DNA of 64,000 bases from CAIZQW01 sp942493055 (GCA_942493055.1 OW818680.1:6061704-6125703); one strand, 5' to 3'. Counted from the stretch's first letter, positions 26,801-35,092 are shown. A program made the numbers and translations. The notes: a model not told the origin generated them from the letters alone.

Positions 26801-27107
26801 TCATCTGCGCCTGGTTGGCGCAGACATTACCGTTTTCATCCAGCAGTTCACCCTTGACGAGTAAGGCGGCTTGGGGCTGTGCTGACGTGTCAAGGACGCG
26901 GAGCTGAGCAGAGCCTTCAGGAAAATAGAGTGCGCTCTTGAGCGTCCCGATGCGTTTTGAGAGTTGACGTCGCAAGCCCTCATGCAAGGAGTGGCCGGTC
27001 ATCAGCGCAGCGCAGAAGATGGACGCTGAAAGCGCGATGGCACCGGCCATGACAACATGACGTGCAGCGTAGAAGCGGATGCTATTTCGTAACCATGTGA
27101 AGATCAT
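23883..27107 (-). CDS. ABC transporter permease with two FtsX-like modules
   Basis: 1074 aa. One TM segment near the N-terminus precedes a large extracytoplasmic domain (about 40-460). A first FtsX-like membrane block follows (about 470-640, with LTFSLTLESRKHDIALLLATGW), then a second extracytoplasmic domain and a C-terminal FtsX block (about 940-1074, with RGVEERRNEFAVLRAIGL). This is the MacB/LolC-type permease layout, in which the transporter moves lipoproteins or peptides, or acts mechanically, rather than importing small solutes. No ATP-binding subunit gene is adjacent. It follows the RlmD-like gene by 11 bases at the end of the mazG-led unit. Confidence 0.88.
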   Translation of the reverse strand: MIFTWLRNSIRFYAARHVVMAGAIALSASIFCAALMTGHSLHEGLRRQLSKRIGTLKSALYFPEGSAQLRVLDTSAQPQAALLVKGELLDENGNVCANQAQMIGIVPGKGATAQSNLFLNARARALLSGQEGSIRFKKPTGLSVELPVGDTKTARIIRRAIRIPEPQSDAFVTASLLTPDFSLEPNTLPPVNIFVPYNILAEALGLAGKGNLFVSEAEHLNLNFSAEDFGLELYPSTNGTLIKSKLIYLPPTLKDIFSSAAAPQSATFYLADSFVANGRETPYGFVGAVTPSFCGTPASLQDTDVVINEWLAQHLNVTTNQTLTLKWRRFEVNGRLVPDERAFRIAAILSTEEASSLKAFMPVFPGMKDVDSCAAWDVGMPMDAQKLKDEANEAYWKQWRETPKLFMTAAAGTNCFGSVFGNAMSLQVNLSPDLVRTQIAARLRATDAGGVHVKLAADGARAAAGSTDFNGLFIGMMFILIISSTLLATLTFSLTLESRKHDIALLLATGWTRKRCIIPLFLEWVPTLIMGSIIGALLGSGITRLLIWSLARFWRSAFANASLVYYFSPTVAVSSSMAMILLMLVILFVHLRRLTAQAPTALWQTADARLTPTALPSLRTLHATNLIGGVLALAALAILLLTVRGENANSAFFGAGFLLLLSLVLFIRSVGAVWRSSDMEKRGPIQTGLCRAFHMPRRNMPVVLLIALGTFLVIGVLAMKHDPAADVSNPSSGSGGFASIVTSVIPFDREKGIEMAKRVTGATVIIPVRVQEGDTAGCLNMNAPIAPRVYGVDAQALSRLRAFEPATAGGVWSPLLLTLTNRCIPALAADLSMLQYSLKAKAHPVDGTRISYSGSTLQIVGVLPVRSSILQGALLIDEGTFLEAFPTAQGYTMWLCDYAPYLLREATDRRSNAAALAPGTLQKVRHPEPGITVETTQERLRLLASVESTYLDMFLVFGGLGMMLGIFGIALIIIRGVEERRNEFAVLRAIGLPRRQILLLLLSEYGALVSAGLVAGLIPALIAIQPAAYALQSEMPWRLIIMIISLLLVSAFASILLSASIVSRRFSLLALKNN

Positions 27108-27118
27108 GGGAGTAAACC

Positions 27119-28348
27119 TTATGATACAATCTCAACAAACGTTTCAAAGCGGGCCGTGCGCGGGAACATGTCAAAGAGTTGCACCTGCCGTATGTGGCGA
27201 TTCCCCTTTGCGAGGATAATCTGTAAATCGCGCGTCAGCGTGGCCGGGTCACACGAGATATAAAAAATGCGCGGGATTTCACTCTCGGCAATGGCTTCCG
27301 CAACAGCTTTGTCAACGCCTTCACGCGGCGGGTCGATGATTAAGGTTGTTTGTGTCGGGTGGACAAGCCAGTCATGCAGGCGTATGGGTTGAAGCCCCAG
27401 GGCATGGACATGAAAAACAGCCGGAATGCCATGTATCGCCGCATTCTCCTTTGCCGCGGCAATGGCTGCACGTCCAGCTTCTACCCCCGTCAGGCAGCGT
27501 CCGCCATGCTTCATGCAGGTGAGCCCAAAGACGCCGATCCCGCAGTACAGATCAAGAATTTCAGGACAGTCTGTGCGCTCTTCAAAAACAGTTGCCGTGA
27601 ATTCAAAGAGACGTTCCGCAATGCGCCGGTTGACCTGGTAAAAGCCATTGTGGGGGACCGAAAGCTCGCCGATCGGACTTTGGACCGTCAAGTAGGCTGG
27701 GCAGCCGGAGGATGTTGCGCCCTTGCTGTTTCGCCAAACCACGCCGTCCTTCAAGGTGCGCCGGAAGATGAGGTCGTCTCCGTGTTTCAGGATCTTCGGC
27801 AATTCGCCGGATGCTCGCAACGCATGGAGCGCCTCATTGATGGCGGGATGTGCGAGCGGGCAGGCGGGAATGTCGATCACCCGATGGGAGGGCTCCTCAC
27901 GATAGCCGAGCTTCATGCTCCCTGATGAAGCGATCTCTGCATGAAGGGTGATCTTGTTCCGATAGTGCAACGATTTCGGAGAGGCGACCGGAGGATGGAA
28001 GATGGCGGTGTCGTGTGGGATATGACGGAAGGAACTTATGAGCTGCTGCTGTTTAATGAGGACTTCAAGGGGATAGTCCATGTGATCATAGACGCAGCCG
28101 GGAACGCGCGTCAAGACACCGCTGTCGTGCACTCTGCAACAGGGGTCAATCCGGTGAGGTGACGGTGTGATGATGCCCAGGAGTGTTGCGCGCGCAAAGC
28201 TCTTCTTCTGCTGGGTGATGCGGATTTTGACCTGCTCTCCAGGCAACGCACCGGGAATGAAGACGACACAGCCATCAATGCGCGCGACGCCGTCCCCTCC
28301 GTATGCGACGGACTCTATGGTGCAGAGGTGTGTACTGTTCTGTATCAT
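27119..28348 (-). CDS. TrmA/RlmD-family RNA (uracil-5-)-methyltransferase
   Basis: 409 aa. An N-terminal TRAM domain (about 5-60, VAYGGDGVARIDGCVVFIPG) is followed by Cys residues that may form part of an Fe-S site (DPCCRVHD and PGCVYDH). The Rossmann methyltransferase domain has DLYCGIGVFGLTC for SAM binding, IIDPPREGVD, and the nucleophile region ISCDPATLTRDL. It methylates a uridine in 23S rRNA or tRNA; the exact target cannot be assigned. The Cys cluster is sparser than in RlmD. It overlaps miaB by 4 bases, an RNA-modification pairing. Confidence 0.88.
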   Translation of the reverse strand: MIQNSTHLCTIESVAYGGDGVARIDGCVVFIPGALPGEQVKIRITQQKKSFARATLLGIITPSPHRIDPCCRVHDSGVLTRVPGCVYDHMDYPLEVLIKQQQLISSFRHIPHDTAIFHPPVASPKSLHYRNKITLHAEIASSGSMKLGYREEPSHRVIDIPACPLAHPAINEALHALRASGELPKILKHGDDLIFRRTLKDGVVWRNSKGATSSGCPAYLTVQSPIGELSVPHNGFYQVNRRIAERLFEFTATVFEERTDCPEILDLYCGIGVFGLTCMKHGGRCLTGVEAGRAAIAAAKENAAIHGIPAVFHVHALGLQPIRLHDWLVHPTQTTLIIDPPREGVDKAVAEAIAESEIPRIFYISCDPATLTRDLQIILAKGNRHIRQVQLFDMFPRTARFETFVEIVS

Positions 28349-29700
28349 CCGTGTTTTTCGACAACCTCTCCATAAAGTGTTTGCGGAGCGACGCGTGTGA
28401 TGCGGATCTTGGCAAGTGTGCCGGGCCGTAAACCGGCAACCGGATCAAAGACGACAATTTTATTGCCGGGTGAACGTCCGGCCCATCTCGCCTCGTTGCG
28501 CAGGCTCGGTCCTTCGACTAAGACCTCCTGGATGGAGCCCATCAAGCGCTGATTGGCAGCCTTGCCGCGAATGTCCTGATCCGCGAGCAAGACTTGATTC
28601 CGGCGCATCTTTTCCGCTTCCGGTACGTCATCGTCCATGGAAGCCGCGGGGGTGCCTGGTCTGGGCGAGTATTTGAAGATGAAGGCATTGTCAAAATCAG
28701 CCTGGTTCATCAGGTGACGCGTCTGCTCAAAGTCTTCGCTCGTTTCGCCAGGGAAGCCGACGATGACATCGGTTGTCAGGGCGAAATCAGGCATGGCATC
28801 ACGCAGGCGCTTGACCGCATCCAGATAATCGGCACGCGTGTAGCCCCGGCGCATGGATGCTAAAATGGTGTCTGCGCCAGATTGGACAGGCAGGTGCAGA
28901 TGATGGCAGATATTTGAAAAGAGGCTCACGGCGCGCACGAGTTCCTCGGTACAACCGGATGGATGGCCCGAGGTAAAGCGGATGCGGACGATGCCGGGGA
29001 TGGATGCCACAGCTTCAAGCAGTCTGGGGAAGGGCTCCTTGAAGCCTTGCGCACTCGCCGGGTCGTCGTCTGACCAGACGGCTTGAGTCAGACCATAATT
29101 CATCACGCTTTGCCCCAGCAGCGTGACCTCTTTAATGCCATGATGGGCCAGCGTTGTGATCTCCGCAATGATTTCACGGGCTGGTCGGCTGAATTCAGGA
29201 CCCCGCACATCGGGGACGATGCAATAGGCGCAGCGACGGTTGCATCCCAGTAGAATGGTGACAAAGGCACTGAACCCGTGTTCGAGATGGGCGTCCGGTA
29301 CATCGGGGACCTCATCCGGCGACGAGATTTCAGTGATCTGTGATGCTCCGGAGAGGACACGTGCAACCATCCGTGGAATCGCGCCGCCACGACGTGTGCC
29401 CACAGAAAAGTCAAGTCCAGGGACTTTCTTAAAGACAGTCTCGCCCAGCCGCTGCGCCATGCACCCCATCAAGCCAACGACACGCCCGGGGCGTTCCCGC
29501 TTTGTTGCGCACAGGATGCCAAGCTTTCCAAGGGCCTTGTCCTCGGCCTTTCCGCGGACGCTGCAACTGTTGACGATGATTAGATCCGCTTCAAGCTCGG
29601 TTTCAACGCGTGTATGCCCTGCTGCAATCAGCATGGCCTCGGTCGCCTCGGAATCGCGGACATTCATTTGACAGCCATAAGTGTGCAAAACAAAATTCAT
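28345..29700 (-). CDS. miaB: tRNA-2-methylthio-N6-dimethylallyladenosine synthase
   Basis: 451 aa, the normal MiaB size. Three N-terminal Cys (TYGCQMN, VNSCSVRGKAED, GLMGCMAQ) hold the auxiliary cluster. The radical SAM motif GCNRRCAYCIVPDVRG follows near residue 150, and a C-terminal TRAM domain ends near 448. MiaB methylthiolates the i6A37 of tRNA that MiaA makes; miaA is also in this window at 39.5-40.5 kb. The stop overlaps the RlmD-like start by 4 bases, and it begins 6 bases after the AsmA-like gene. Confidence 0.93.
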   Translation of the reverse strand: MNFVLHTYGCQMNVRDSEATEAMLIAAGHTRVETELEADLIIVNSCSVRGKAEDKALGKLGILCATKRERPGRVVGLMGCMAQRLGETVFKKVPGLDFSVGTRRGGAIPRMVARVLSGASQITEISSPDEVPDVPDAHLEHGFSAFVTILLGCNRRCAYCIVPDVRGPEFSRPAREIIAEITTLAHHGIKEVTLLGQSVMNYGLTQAVWSDDDPASAQGFKEPFPRLLEAVASIPGIVRIRFTSGHPSGCTEELVRAVSLFSNICHHLHLPVQSGADTILASMRRGYTRADYLDAVKRLRDAMPDFALTTDVIVGFPGETSEDFEQTRHLMNQADFDNAFIFKYSPRPGTPAASMDDDVPEAEKMRRNQVLLADQDIRGKAANQRLMGSIQEVLVEGPSLRNEARWAGRSPGNKIVVFDPVAGLRPGTLAKIRITRVAPQTLYGEVVEKHG

Positions 29701-29706
29701 ATCAGG

Positions 29707-31602
29707 CTATTTTTCAGTGCTAGTGGTGCCGGAGGTGAGTGACTCCGTGATTCGTTCAAGAATACTGACATACGACCAGAGCGGTTGCTTTGTGGTTCCC
29801 CCCAAGTGGAAATCCAGTAGCATGCGTGTGAAGGGAAACGCGACAATCCGAGAAATTTGTCCAGCAAAGGTATGCTCTTTAAAGATATTGACTTTAATAG
29901 ACACGTCGAGGGCGTCTTTGGGCAGAGAATAGGTCCCTGCGCCTGCAATGCTGAAAATATTTCCTTCAATGACCAAGTCATGTGTTCTGACGAGACCATT
30001 GGTCATGACGAAGGAGAGGTTCCCGGAGGACTGGTTGACGAGGGTGCCGACACCGGGAACATTGTTAGCCAGCCAATCTGTCAGACCGCTAAAGAGCGGG
30101 ATGCGGGCAAAGAGACCATCTGTCAACTCCAGACGGCCTTCGCCATTGAGGGAAGAGAGGATGTCGCCTGAGAGAGGTCCTGAGAGCTGGATTGTTCCGG
30201 TGAGTTTTCCCGGGTATGTGTTTGTCGTGCTTGCAATGCGCAGGATGTCTGAGAAATCTGCTTTGTCAGCCGTGAGTTTTGTCACAAACGTCGTGTTGGT
30301 CGCGCTGTAGTCTGGGAAGTAGGCATTGAAGTAACCTGTGGCAGCCCCGCCATTCGCAATCGTCGCTTGGATCGTATTGCAGAGGGCCGAGTAGGCGTAG
30401 AGATGGAGGTCGGTAGAGGTCTTGCCGACGGGGATTCTCAGAATGGTCCCCTTGTCGAAGGAGATGGCCACATGAAGGTCGTTTGTTGTTAAGGGATTAT
30501 CCGAGTTGACCGTCACAACGCCCTTCGCTGCAACACGCAGCCCGCTGTCGCACGTAATGGCATGGAGTTCGCCGTGATTGAGCACGTTGATGATGGATAA
30601 TAGTTCGTCTTTGACAACCGTGGTCTCGGCATCGATCGAAAGGGCGTCTGTATCGTCGTTGTAGACAAGGCGGCCCTTGAGGGTGCCGGTGTGGGTGGCG
30701 CCATCTAAGATGTGGATGTCCACAATGACGAGGTTGTTGGTGTCGGTAATGCCGATCGCGCCCTTCACAAAGCGGACGGGGACATCGCGGTAGGTGCTGG
30801 GGCCGGCCTCGACATCAATAGCCATCGCATAATCCAGCTTGTCGAGATCGAGATCGACGGTATACGTTGCATTCATGGGCTGCGCAATATTTTGGAAACA
30901 GTCAATCTGCTTGACCGCGTTGCGCGCCCCCCTCAACTGCGAGAGCAAGGGGGTGATATGACCTGGGAAAGCCTGGCCGGTGACCTTTCCGACGAGACGC
31001 TTCTGTTGGACATCAATCGTTGTGAAGCCATCCACGGTTAAGGTCTTTGGTTTATCTGGCCAAACCGCCTTGAGGTTGCTGACCGACAGTGTGGGATGTT
31101 CAGCCGTGATGGTCGCGGTCACCTTCTCAGCACGGATGCCCAGAATGTTTGGATTGTCCAGCACGAGTTCAAAGGGTGAGATGGACGGCAAGTTAATCTC
31201 CGGGAAGGGGTTCCGCTTTTCTTCCGGTTTGCGCTTGGGCAGCAACGGGAAATCAAAGGATTTGATGGTGATTCGCTTCAGGCGCTCGCTCACGGGCGCA
31301 AGTGTGAAAATCGCGAATTCCGCAGTGGCCTTGTCAATGGAGAGGAGCGTCTCTCCAGTTGTCCGCTTGCGAAAAAACTTGATGTTTCTGATGGTTAATC
31401 CGGATCGGAGTGAGAAGTTGACGCGTTCAATGCGGCAGACCAGATCGTCAGAGGAGAGCTTTTCCGCGAGGCGCTGGACAAACGGCTCTGGCACGCCCTG
31501 CTCCAAGATATAGAGGCAGACGCCTGCTGCAAGGAGCAGCAAGATGAAGAGCCAAAAGAGTGTCTTGATCAGCAGACCTATGATTTTGAGGAGTTTCCAC
31601 AT
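29707..31602 (-). CDS. AsmA-like envelope protein with N-terminal membrane anchor
   Basis: 631 aa from the ATG at 31602; this start avoids a 44-base overlap with mazG and places the membrane segment (LIKTLFWLFILLLLAAGVCL) at residues about 10-29. The remainder is beta-rich with AsmA/TamB/DUF3971-type repeats, ending in GTYSLPKDALDVSIKVN and a short C-terminal region. Such proteins bridge inner and outer membranes and transport phospholipid. It lies between mazG and miaB on one strand, so its transcription is tied to RNA-modification genes by position only. Confidence 0.78.
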   Translation of the reverse strand: MWKLLKIIGLLIKTLFWLFILLLLAAGVCLYILEQGVPEPFVQRLAEKLSSDDLVCRIERVNFSLRSGLTIRNIKFFRKRTTGETLLSIDKATAEFAIFTLAPVSERLKRITIKSFDFPLLPKRKPEEKRNPFPEINLPSISPFELVLDNPNILGIRAEKVTATITAEHPTLSVSNLKAVWPDKPKTLTVDGFTTIDVQQKRLVGKVTGQAFPGHITPLLSQLRGARNAVKQIDCFQNIAQPMNATYTVDLDLDKLDYAMAIDVEAGPSTYRDVPVRFVKGAIGITDTNNLVIVDIHILDGATHTGTLKGRLVYNDDTDALSIDAETTVVKDELLSIINVLNHGELHAITCDSGLRVAAKGVVTVNSDNPLTTNDLHVAISFDKGTILRIPVGKTSTDLHLYAYSALCNTIQATIANGGAATGYFNAYFPDYSATNTTFVTKLTADKADFSDILRIASTTNTYPGKLTGTIQLSGPLSGDILSSLNGEGRLELTDGLFARIPLFSGLTDWLANNVPGVGTLVNQSSGNLSFVMTNGLVRTHDLVIEGNIFSIAGAGTYSLPKDALDVSIKVNIFKEHTFAGQISRIVAFPFTRMLLDFHLGGTTKQPLWSYVSILERITESLTSGTTSTEK

Positions 31603-31609
31603 GGCTGAC

Positions 31610-32416
31610 TCACGTGCTTGCTGGGGCATCTGCCTGTTGTTGCTTGACTTCATCCCAAAGAGCGTCGAGTTCGGCCAGGGTGCACGCCTTCATCTCCAAG
31701 CCGCGCTCCTTGGCCAGACGCTCCACATCGCGGAAGCGACGTGCAAATTTTTGCGTAGCGGCGGAGAGCGCGCTCTCCGCATCCACCTGTATGAAACGGC
31801 AATAGTTGACGACCGAGAACAACAGGTCACCGGTTTCATCTTCAATGCTCGCGGGGTCTCCCTCGGCAACGGCCTTGTGGAGTTCGCTGAGCTCTTCTTC
31901 AATCTTTTCAATGGCGCCTGAAGCGTCCTTCCAGTCGAACCCGACACGCGATGCCTTGGCCTGAACGCGCTGCGCTTTTAATAAGGCAGGAAGTGTGTGG
32001 GGGACCCCATCCAGTGCAGAGTGCTTTTTGACGTCAGCCTTCTCCGTCTGCTTGATGGCTTCCCAGTTTTGGAGTACGTCGTTTGTTGAAGAGACATTCA
32101 CCTCGCCAAAGACATGCGGATGGCGCCGGATCAGTTTGTTGGCCAGTGCAGAGGCGACATCGTTAAACGAAAAGAGCTTCTCCTCTTCACGGATGGCGCA
32201 CTGGAAGACAACCTGCAGCAGAACATCCCCGAGCTCCTCGCGATGCAAGGTGACGTCATTGCGGTCCATGGCATCCAGCAGTTCGTAGGTCTCCTCCAGC
32301 AGGCACGGCTTGAGGGAGTGCAGGGTCTGCTCGCGGTCCCAGGGACAGCCGCCAGGTGCCCGCAGACGATGCATCACTGCGAGCAGTTTTTGTATGCCTG
32401 TTGCTTGTTCATTCAT
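31610..32416 (-). CDS. mazG: Nucleoside triphosphate pyrophosphohydrolase
   Basis: 268 aa with two tandem MazG helical domains. The first has GGCPWDREQTLHSLKPC, LEETYELLDAM and EELGDVLLQVVF (metal-binding Glu/Asp). The second has KIEEELSELHKAV and EDETGDLLFSVVN. It hydrolyses dNTP and NTP to monophosphates, and in E. coli it lowers (p)ppGpp signalling. It is the first gene of the mazG-asmA-like-miaB-rlmD-like-permease run. The ATG at 32416 has no evident Shine-Dalgarno and lies 20 bases after a terminator-like hairpin. Confidence 0.93.
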   Translation of the reverse strand: MNEQATGIQKLLAVMHRLRAPGGCPWDREQTLHSLKPCLLEETYELLDAMDRNDVTLHREELGDVLLQVVFQCAIREEEKLFSFNDVASALANKLIRRHPHVFGEVNVSSTNDVLQNWEAIKQTEKADVKKHSALDGVPHTLPALLKAQRVQAKASRVGFDWKDASGAIEKIEEELSELHKAVAEGDPASIEDETGDLLFSVVNYCRFIQVDAESALSAATQKFARRFRDVERLAKERGLEMKACTLAELDALWDEVKQQQADAPAST

Positions 32417-32426
32417 GGTATGTCTG

Positions 32427-32458
32427 GAAAAACAAGCCCCGCTTCAATGAAACGGGGC
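32427..32458 (-). terminator. Rho-independent terminator upstream of mazG
   Basis: On the minus strand GCCCCG and CGGGGC pair, with an inner TTCA/TGAA pairing, and a T-rich tract (TTGTTTTT) follows. The hairpin begins 50 bases after the stop of the HAD-like gene and ends 20 bases before the mazG start. It separates the HAD-like gene from the mazG unit. Confidence 0.8.
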
Positions 32459-32507
32459 GTACGTGATCACGACGGGAAACTTATATGACTGCTTTGCCTG
32501 TCACGCC

Positions 32508-33185
32508 TTAGACGCGCAGCATGGCAACCACATCATTGACAAGCGCATCATTGAAATGCTGGATGCTCACATCGCCACCGCTGAAGTCCTGATAAGCGGT
32601 CAAAGGATTCTCCTTGAACATCGCTCCCATGCTTGAGGTGAGCGCTCCCTTGACGGAAAAGCCGCTGCCCACAATGGCGACACAAAGCCTCTCGCGCAGA
32701 TTATTCTTGCGAGCCGCTCTGCGCCATACATCCCATCCCAGGAAGCCGAAGCCGCTGGAGGTGTCGGTCTGGAACAAGAGGTTTTCAGAGGGCGTCGGGA
32801 AGAGGGCCTTCACTGCTTCAACGTCTGCACGCGAAATAATGATGACCTTTACACCCTTTGCCAGGATGGACGAAATGAAGGTGATGAATTCAGCCGGGAC
32901 ATCCTTGAGGGATTGTGTCAGCGCTGCCGAAAACGCCGCGTTTGTCTCTGCGACGATGGCAGGCACATCGAGCGTCTTCTCCTGTTTGGCAGCCAGGGCG
33001 TTGAGTCCGTTGCTGAAGGACTTCCCTCCCATGTAGCGGGCCAGCAGGGTTGCGTCGACAGTCAGACCGGCCTTGGTGAACTGTTCCTTGCTGATCTCCA
33101 GCAAAAGTTGATGGCCGGGCAGCACCGCGAAATCGAGCTCCACAATCATGCCACGCTGAACCTGTTTATCAATTGAATCACTCAT
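32508..33185 (-). CDS. HAD-like protein with degenerate catalytic motifs
   Basis: 225 aa. The layout resembles beta-phosphoglucomutase-type HAD proteins: motif I near VELDFAVLPG (residues 15-24), a helical cap, a motif II-like IISRADV (about 124-130) and VGSGFSVKGAL near 171-181 at the motif IV position. Motif I should be DxD, but here the second Asp is Ala20, and the usual acidic pair of motif IV is missing. It may be catalytically dead, or a different enzyme on the same fold. It stands alone between a terminator and a region of repeated GGTAA half-sites that may be its operator. A DUF1846 gene lies upstream on the same strand. Confidence 0.55.
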   Translation of the reverse strand: MSDSIDKQVQRGMIVELDFAVLPGHQLLLEISKEQFTKAGLTVDATLLARYMGGKSFSNGLNALAAKQEKTLDVPAIVAETNAAFSAALTQSLKDVPAEFITFISSILAKGVKVIIISRADVEAVKALFPTPSENLLFQTDTSSGFGFLGWDVWRRAARKNNLRERLCVAIVGSGFSVKGALTSSMGAMFKENPLTAYQDFSGGDVSIQHFNDALVNDVVAMLRV

Positions 33186-33213
33186 TTTTTCTCCTCGGGG
33201 TTCATGAACCGCT

Positions 33214-33245
33214 TTACCTGTTAAATTGAGGTAATTAGTTTACCT
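33214..33245 (-). promoter_or_regulatory. Three alternating TTACCT/AGGTAA half-sites
   Basis: TTACCT (33214-33219), AGGTAA (33229-33234) and TTACCT (33240-33245) alternate orientation, so two overlapping dyads share the central half-site, with 9- and 5-base centres. They lie 29-60 bases upstream of the HAD-like gene. The GGTA/TACC core is also present in the Rrf2 operator at 13264-13285, though flanks and spacing differ. Confidence 0.5.
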
Positions 33246-33299
33246 AAGTTAAGCCCCCTCGGTCAAGCATGGGATTTCAGTTATTGAAAATAATCGTTA

Positions 33300-34823
33300 T
33301 TAGGTATCAATGAACAAATCGGATGAAGCAAAGAATGGGTCGCTGGTACAACGGATTCCCAGGCGGCGTAACCCGGCCTCGTCACCCGGTGTCACCATGT
33401 GCGTCATGTGCATTTCACAGTCGCGCAGGTCAATCAGACGCTCCATGGCGATTTGTGCGGCCGGATTGGTGGCGCAGCTAATGGCCAGCCCGATGAGCGC
33501 CTCATCCAAGTTGAGGCTGGTGTAGTCCCCTTTCAGGATGTCGTGCTTCATGTGCACGATGGACTGGACAACCTGCGGCGCAATCAGGTGAATCTGGTCA
33601 GGAATGCCTGAAAGCACCTTGATGGCGTTCAGCACCATGCTGGCTGCCGCGTGAAACTGCTCGGAATTCTTTCCGTCGATGATGCGTCCATCGCGCATTT
33701 TGATGGCTGCACCGCAAAAAACGCCATTCCGCCCCTTTCCGCTTTGCATGGCGTCCTGACCTGCTTTACGCGCCGGTTGCACGACATCGCGGTCCTCAGG
33801 CGAGAGGGACATGCGCAGCATGATCTCTTCGCAGCGGTCAACCGTCACATATTCGACCTGTCCGGAGGTGTGCTCGCAGAGATGACGGAAATAGCGTCGA
33901 ATGATCTCCTGCCTGGAGGCTTCACAGACAATCGCGTCATCGACAATGCCAAAGCCGGCGCGATTGACCCCCATATCCGTCGGGGACTTGTAGGGGCAGG
34001 CCTCTTTGGTCATCTTCTCCCAGATCGCGCGCAGCAAGGGGAAGGCATCAACGTCACGGTTGTAGTTGATGCAGATCTCATTGTAGGCTTGAAGATGGTA
34101 GGGGTCCACCAGGTTGCAGTCCCTTAAGTCAGCGGTCGCGGCTTCATACGCCACGTTGACGGGATGGGACAGGGGGAGGTTCCAGATCGGGAAGGTCTCG
34201 AACTTGGCATACCCTGCGATGCGACCGGCCCGGCGTTCATGGAAGAGTTGTGAAAGACAGGTGGCCAGCTTGCCGCTTCCCGGCCCCGGGCCTGTCACGA
34301 CGACGATCGGACGGGTCGTCTCGACAAAATCATTGGCCCCATACCCTTCGTCGCTCACAATCGTCTCGACATCGGTCGGATAGCCCTGTGTCACATAGTG
34401 ATAGTAGACCTTGATGCCGCGCTTTTCAAGCCGCGCCCGGAACTGCTTGGCTGCAGGCTGTCCGGAAAAGCGTGTGATGACAACGGCATTGACCTGGAGC
34501 CCCCAGTTGCGCAGACCGTCAATGAGCTTCATGGCGTCCACATCGTAGGAAATGCCAAAGTCGGCCCGCATCTTCTTGCGTTCGATATCCCCGGCAAAGA
34601 TGCAGAGCAGGATTTCAGCTGAATCTTTCAGCTTCTGTAAGAGGCGCAGCTTGACATTCGGATCATAGCCCGGAAGCACACGCGCGGCATGCATGTCCTG
34701 CATCATCTTTCCGCCGAATTCGAGATAGAGCTTGTTACCGTTTTGTTCCGCCCGCTTTAAGATGGCGACGGTCTGTTCTTCCAAATATTTTTCGTTGTCG
34801 AAGCCAATGGGTGTATTGATCAC
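33300..34823 (-). CDS. DUF1846 domain-containing protein
   Basis: 507 aa, the usual size. The family is recognised from the N-terminal LYLEFGGKMMQDMHAARVLPG and the P-loop-like VVTGPGPGSGKLATCLSQLF (about 177-196). DUF1846 proteins are widespread in anaerobes and firmicutes and have a nucleotide-binding fold, but no accepted function is known to me. The stop lies 114 bases before the HAD-like gene, with the TTACCT/AGGTAA sites between. The start ATG is followed at once by conserved sequence, so it is well supported. Confidence 0.9.
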   Translation of the reverse strand: MINTPIGFDNEKYLEEQTVAILKRAEQNGNKLYLEFGGKMMQDMHAARVLPGYDPNVKLRLLQKLKDSAEILLCIFAGDIERKKMRADFGISYDVDAMKLIDGLRNWGLQVNAVVITRFSGQPAAKQFRARLEKRGIKVYYHYVTQGYPTDVETIVSDEGYGANDFVETTRPIVVVTGPGPGSGKLATCLSQLFHERRAGRIAGYAKFETFPIWNLPLSHPVNVAYEAATADLRDCNLVDPYHLQAYNEICINYNRDVDAFPLLRAIWEKMTKEACPYKSPTDMGVNRAGFGIVDDAIVCEASRQEIIRRYFRHLCEHTSGQVEYVTVDRCEEIMLRMSLSPEDRDVVQPARKAGQDAMQSGKGRNGVFCGAAIKMRDGRIIDGKNSEQFHAAASMVLNAIKVLSGIPDQIHLIAPQVVQSIVHMKHDILKGDYTSLNLDEALIGLAISCATNPAAQIAMERLIDLRDCEMHMTHMVTPGDEAGLRRLGIRCTSDPFFASSDLFIDT

Positions 34824-34898
34824 AGAGACCTACTTTCGTTAAAAGAGACTAAATTGTCAGTTGTTGGAAAGTATACAGAAAAAAATGTAAAATAGGTA

Positions 34899-34918
34899 CC
34901 ACTTTTTTAAAAAAGTGG
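34899..34918. repeat. 20-base perfect palindrome upstream of the DUF1846 gene
   Basis: CCAC, six T, six A and GTGG form a perfect 20-base palindrome, 76 bases upstream of the DUF1846 start. It directly abuts copy A of the GATTAGG dyad element. It could be a regulator site or, if transcribed, a hairpin. Confidence 0.7.
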
Positions 34919-34948
34919 CAATTCCGTGATTAGGCGCGTGGCCCTAAT
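34919..34948 (+). repeat. GATTAGG dyad element, copy A
   Basis: The sequence AATTCCGTGATTAGG begins at 34920; the element has an 8-base loop and ends with CCTAAT. It shares the flanking AATTCCGT and the ATTAGG/CCTAAT arms with copies B (37822-37859) and C (37914-37951). Confidence 0.7.
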
Positions 34949-34965
34949 AGGGGAGGGGAGGCAAA

Positions 34966-34997
34966 GGGACTGGAGCGACAGGAGGGACTGGAGGGAC
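34966..34997 (+). repeat. 9-base-period repeat
   Basis: Units GGGACTGGA, GCGACAGGA, GGGACTGGA and a partial GGGAC follow one another. The period equals that of the repeats after cobU, but the sequence differs. The remaining bases between 34824 and 35103 hold no gene I can support apart from the short remnant at 35042-35092. Confidence 0.75.
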
Positions 34998-35041
34998 TTT
35001 CTCTATGTAATAGCCTTGTCATCCGAACGATGATATTGAGA

Positions 35042-35092
35042 TCACCCCGCGAGGAGGCCGAGTGAGAGGATCGTAATACTGCCAATCTTCAT
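35042..35092 (-). pseudogene. Short signal-peptide-like ORF after an attC-like site (possible cassette remnant)
   Basis: Sixteen codons encode MKIGSITILSLGLLAG before a TGA. The sequence looks like the start of a secreted protein. It begins 12 bases after the right-hand core of the attC-like site at 35104-35157, where the next cassette gene would be expected. No continuation is seen in other frames, so it may be a broken cassette gene or chance. Confidence 0.25.
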
